Origin: Ciborinia camelliae
Lineage: Eukaryota > Ascomycota > Leotiomycetes > Helotiales > Sclerotiniaceae
DNA: 64,000 nucleotides
Direction of reading: 5' to 3'
Assembly: GCA_025890175.1 (NCBI GenBank)
Contig: JANPYM010000003.1
Coordinates: forward strand, 3,613,437 to 3,677,436
The notes below the pieces were generated by a model. It made no database searches and had not been told where the DNA came from. It worked only from the letters and a program-made list of their open reading frames with translations. The translations under genes were made by a program, and so were the position numbers. Below, piece by piece: positions 59,689-64,000 of this stretch (position 1 is the stretch's first letter; each line of letters begins with the position of its first letter).

Positions 59689-61394
59689 ATGTCCGGGACT
59701 TCTAGCGATTTCAAAGTTTTGATCATAGGTGGAGGTAATCAAATCATTACTTAGAAAGCCATACTTGCGTTCGAGACTTTGCTAAAATGATTGATATTAT
59801 AGGAAACTGTGGCCTTGCATTGGCTACTGGGCTAAAGAAAGTAGGTTTTAAATATCGTCTTACTTGTCATCTTGAATCCTTCAACGCCATTATCGTCGCC
59901 GTTGTCGTTATTGCTGATCGATAATTCCATCTTTATAGGCTGGAATCAGTTATGCCATCTTCGAGCGGGATAGTGAGCATGATTTTCTCCACCGTCCTCG
60001 CGATTGGGGTAATTAGTAATTTCATCTCTCATCTTCTTGATGTTTATATCCACATTTATTAGCCACCCTCTGACGATTAGCCGCAAGGGATGTTGCTACA
60101 CTGGGGAACGGAATACTTGGAAAATCTCCTACCTGCGCACCTTTGCACACGGATTAAGGAGCCTCGATGCAATCCACATCTAGATACATCTGGTAGCATC
60201 CCACCTGTCCCTTACGTCAATGCAATTACCGGAAAACTTCTGGCCGAAATCCCTGTGCAAGGCCTGAACCGTGTCTCAAGAATGAAACTGCGCCGCTTTC
60301 TCACAGAAGGTGAAAACTTGAACATTCAGGTGAGCCACTCGACACACTTATTACCTAGGTACTTAGAGAATGTTTCTAACTGCATTGAACAGTTCGGCAA
60401 ATATCTCGACAGAATAGACATTGACGACGATTCAATCAAAGTCACCTTCAGAGATGGTACTACCGAGACAGGTAACATAACAATCGGTTGTGATGGTTCA
60501 CACTCGAAAGTGCGAGAATTTTTAGTCGGTCATGAGGTTGCGCAGCTGGAGCCAGTTGATCTTACTATGATCAACTTTCCTCTGGGAGGCTACACTATTG
60601 ACGAGGCTCGACTCCTGCAAACTATGCACCCTGTGTTCAAAATTGCTGCACATCCAGACAAGCCAGGAAATGGTATATTAGCAGGTATAAACCATAGAAC
60701 CCTATCCCAAATCATGATAGTAATAATTCTGCTGTAGCTCTTAACATCGCCGATCCAGAGGATCCAACAAGTTGGAAATTTCAGAATTATATTGGCTGGT
60801 GGGGTCCACCATACGCCAAGGACCTAGAAGACCCCGAGATACGAATGAAGTTTTACAAATCTTGGGTCTCTTCATTTTGTGAACCCTTTCGAACCGGTGG
60901 TTTGAAACTTGGCGATGATTTCATTTTGCCTGTCTATCCCGGACAACAATGGGCACCAAAAATGGATTGGAATAACTATGGTGGTAAGATTACACTTGCG
61001 GGAGACGCAGCACACTCTATGGTCCCTCGTAAGTGAATAGTATATCAATTCTACTCCTAAACTTAAGCTACCCGATGTTACTTTCTAAACTAACTTCTGC
61101 TCAGAACGAGGCCAAGGTCTTAACAACGCCATAAAGGACGCATCCGATATCGTCGATGCGATTAAAGCGGTAAGGTTCGATGGTATTGCACTGGAACAAG
61201 CGATCGCGACATACGAATCAGAAATGAAGCCCCGTGGCGTTAAGGAAGTTGGATTATCACTAGAACAAGCTCTCAAGGCCAGGGACATAAGCACTCTTAA
61301 AGAGAGCCCGGTTTTCAAAATAGGATGGCAACGAGGTGCAGCCGAGACCACAGATTTGACTCCAGTCCCAGCCTCAGCTAGGGCAATGTTTTGA
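59689..61394 (+). CDS. FAD-dependent monooxygenase 2 (salicylate-hydroxylase-like)
   Basis: Group A flavoprotein hydroxylase, 422 aa from seven exons: 59689-59734, 59803-59840, 59939-60008, 60088-60329, 60393-60684, 60738-61028 and 61105-61394. GxGxxG is VLIIGGGNCGLALATGL (G14, G16, G19). RPRDWGMLLHWG, the DG motif IGCDGSHSKVR and the GD motif ITLAGDAAHSMVPQRGQGLNN follow. The fourth intron (60330-60392, 63 nt) keeps frame and could be overlooked. Early intron positions and the one after the GD motif match monooxygenase 1, so the two are paralogs. Likely acts on a phenolic intermediate. The promoter carries a CGG decamer array. Confidence 0.92.
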
Positions 61395-62088
61395 GCATCC
61401 CAGTTGTTTGAGAACATATCGAGGAGTTATGTCGTGACTAGGTTAATGGGTCGATGAGCAGACCTCTCCACTTTGGCCTCGCTTGGTCGTGTTCGTAGGT
61501 AGTCAACTTTTGAAAATCGAATTACAAATATCAAATTTTGGTGAAATAGTGGATATCATCATTCATCCGATATCTCCTTCACAATAAAACATGTTTCGTT
61601 TACATATCAGTTCAGTGTGAAACTTATTTTAGTAAACTATCCAGTCTCCCTAAGAGTATACTAGTAGGAGACTAAACTGATTCTATCTACAAGAAAGCAA
61701 AGATGTTTTTCTCACACCTTCGTATCAGTACGTACATTTAAAATGTCTGTATTTGGATGAGATAGTGATTGGATGTGATTCTCATAATCCTTGGTCTAGC
61801 GAAACGGACCCCCTAGACTCTGAAGTTTCTAGATTAATGAATACCCCGCATTGGTTATAAATACACGATTTCCCCACTGGTGCTGATTCTAGTAAGGATA
61901 GGCAAACATTTCTCGGCTCCCGAGTGCCGAGTAGGGAGGTCCGACATGATGATCCGGAAATCACATACATAACCATGCAAGCTAACAGTGTATATTGATT
62001 CACTCTTAATAAACCGAGAATGCACTGAAATTTCAAGAGAAGCTGATACTAATTGCAGATATCCGATGACTCAAATCACTCACGCCAC
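61395..62088. other. Intergenic region
   Basis: 690 bp upstream of P450-3 with one palindromic site (61914-61922). Confidence 0.55.
61914..61922. promoter_or_regulatory. CGG-N3-CCG site upstream of P450-3
   Basis: CGGCTCCCG within TCGGCTCCCGA, 167 bp upstream of the ATG at 62089. Confidence 0.6.
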
Positions 62089-63642
62089 ATGGATACTCCT
62101 GGGACAACGCTGGTGAAGGTTTTTGAAGCTGCTACCATTGTCGTATGATACAGACACACTATATACTCCGCCATAACACTGATCTAATCTCTTTCATAGG
62201 TCACCGTTTCAATAATCGGCCACCTTATTTACAACATATTCTTCCATCCTTTAAGCAAATATCAAGGTCCGAAGCTCTGGGCAGCCACACGTATTCCATG
62301 GTGCTACAATCAGTACCAGGGAAAATTGCACTATCGGGTTCTAGAACTCCACACAAAATATGGCCACGTAGTTCGTGTAGCACCAAACGAACTCTCATAC
62401 ACCAGCGATTCGTCCTGGAAGTCGATATATGGACATCGTAAAGTGGAAATGGCTAAGGATCCCATCTTCCGTTTACATACACCCACCGGCGTGCAGAATA
62501 TCCTCGTTGCTAATAGAGATACACACACTCGACAGAGGCGACTGCTTTCTCATGCTTTCTCAGAATCTGCTCTTCGCGAGCAGGAATCTATCTTACAGAT
62601 ATATGCTCGCAAGCTACTGGATCAACTCTCTCTTGAATACAGAAAAGGCCCATTGAACATAGTCGCATGGCTAACATTTGCATCCTTCGATCTCATTGGC
62701 CATATGTCTTTCGGTGAGGACTTTGGCTGTCTTGCGAAAGGCGACTACGTCCCATTTGTCCAAGCCATCTCAGCGATGGCATCTGAACTTACATTCAACC
62801 AAATGTGCAAATATTATGGCATCATGGGAATTCGACAGTGGCTCACACCCAAAGCTGTTATGGGGCAACGAAAGAAACATATTGGAACAGCTATGGAAAC
62901 AGTCAAGAGGCGTATCAAGAGTGGCTCTGAACACCGCGACTTCTTGCATTACATCCTTTCGGCTAATGATGAAAAGGGAATGAGTTCAGACGAAATCAAT
63001 GTCAATGCCTTCTCAATTAGCATTGCTGGGTCCGAGTCAACGGCTACTGCTTTATCCGGCGCAACGTTTCTTATACTTACACAAAACCGAGTTTACCAGC
63101 AACTTATAGACGAAATCCGGTCCGCTCACAATACGGAAGACGAAATCACACTCACCAGTACAAGTAAGCTTATGTACCTAGAAGCTGTTATCACCGAGAC
63201 ACTCCGAATCTACCCGCCTGTCGCAATTACACTTCCACGTCGAGTGCCTGCAGGAGGCGAAACAATAGATGGATTCTACGTGCCCGAAGGAACAACCGTA
63301 GGCGTAAATCATTACTCAACTTATCATCACCCATCGAACTTCTACCAAGCCGAAAAGTTTCTCCCGGAGCGATGGCTTCCCGAAACTCGAGACTTGCCAC
63401 CATTTGATAGGGACAAGAAGGAATGTATGCAGGCATTTTCATACGGGCCAAGAAACTGCCTCGGGAAGAATATCGCAAGAGCGGAGATGAGATTGCTGTT
63501 CGCGAAGCTGCTTTGGAGATTTGACTGGAAGCTTGAGGAGGGACAGGAGGACTGGAAGGCGCAAAAGGTTCAGGGATTTTGGCAGAAGACTCCTTTGATG
63601 TGTACACTTTCACCAGTTGATAGGAGTCAAGATGATATATGA
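62089..63642 (+). CDS. Cytochrome P450 monooxygenase 3
   Basis: 498 aa from two exons (62089-62142, 62200-63642); the short first exon supplies the start (MDTPGTTLVKVFEAATIV) and the beginning of the membrane anchor. Hinge-like HPLSKYQGPKLWAATRIPW, I-helix IAGSESTATALSG, ExxR as TETLRIYPP, PERW and haem motif FSYGPRNCLGKNIARAE are intact. The pattern is that of isotrichodermin-hydroxylase/benzoate-hydroxylase-like fungal P450s and differs from the other two P450s here. It is the last gene in the window; the cluster may continue to the right. Confidence 0.94.
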
Positions 63643-64000
63643 AAGGTCCAATAATTTGGTGAGGGGATAAATAAGAGCATAGAGTTTCAATTGAGTTCTT
63701 GTCACGCAAAATGCACCCATGGTCCCCTTATTGATCAATAATACCAAAATAGTTGCTATGAGACTATTCGAAGTGTTAGCAACACTTCACGTAATATATT
63801 CTGTTAAAAGTGGAGATATCACTTACATTTGTAAAGGGTAGAATTATCGTATTGAAATTGTATAGTTGCAGGTTATAAAGTCAAGTTAAAGTTGACTTTT
63901 AATCAAGGCAAATGATATTATCTAGATACCTAGCCCTCATTAAATTTCCATAGTGCTATTCTATTGTATACTTAAATATGCTAAGTTACCTTCAACATAA
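63643..64000. other. Sequence after P450-3
   Basis: AT-rich 3' flank; no further exon recognised before the window ends. Confidence 0.5.

Overview
The window is filamentous ascomycete DNA. Genes are split by many 45-210 nt GT-AG introns, promoters are AT-rich and microsatellite-rich, and there is a nuclear tRNA with an intron. Protein families and composition suggest Leotiomycetes of a Botrytis/Sclerotinia-like kind, but that placement is inference without a search.

Left part (1-21,000), core genome with sparse genes: an RSC4-like double-bromodomain chromatin-remodelling subunit (minus), the cyclin-dependent-kinase adaptor CKS1 (plus), the ER thiol oxidase ERO1 (plus), about 4.8 kb of microsatellite-rich noncoding DNA holding an intron-bearing tRNA-Trp(CCA), an EDEM-type GH47 mannosidase-like protein with a PA domain (minus), and two small Cys-containing hypothetical genes.

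Right part (21,024-63,642), a large secondary-metabolite gene cluster. It has a 2,128-residue non-reducing polyketide synthase (SAT-KS-MAT-PT-ACP-ACP-TE), a membrane-tailed methyltransferase, a metallo-beta-lactamase-fold hydrolase, an O-methyltransferase and a Zn2Cys6 regulator. A 3.6 kb AT-rich gap follows, carrying a hAT-like MITE and repeat relics. Then come an MFS transporter, a maleylacetate-reductase-like iron dehydrogenase, two paralogous FAD monooxygenases, an EthD-domain protein, three P450s, a second Zn2Cys6 regulator, a cupin, an NmrA-like reductase and a second O-methyltransferase-like protein that lacks the catalytic His. The right boundary may lie beyond the window.

The strongest new signal is a palindrome, CGG-N3-CCG, usually as TCGG-N3-CCGA. 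It occurs nine times in cluster promoters on both sides of the AT-rich gap. I found no copy by eye in the roughly 20 kb of other noncoding DNA here. This supports one co-regulated cluster: an aromatic polyketide is built and released by the PKS, then hydroxylated, methylated, possibly ring-opened and reduced, and exported. The product cannot be named from sequence. Exon models were built by hand from splice sites and reading frame; each multi-exon model keeps frame and sums to whole codons.
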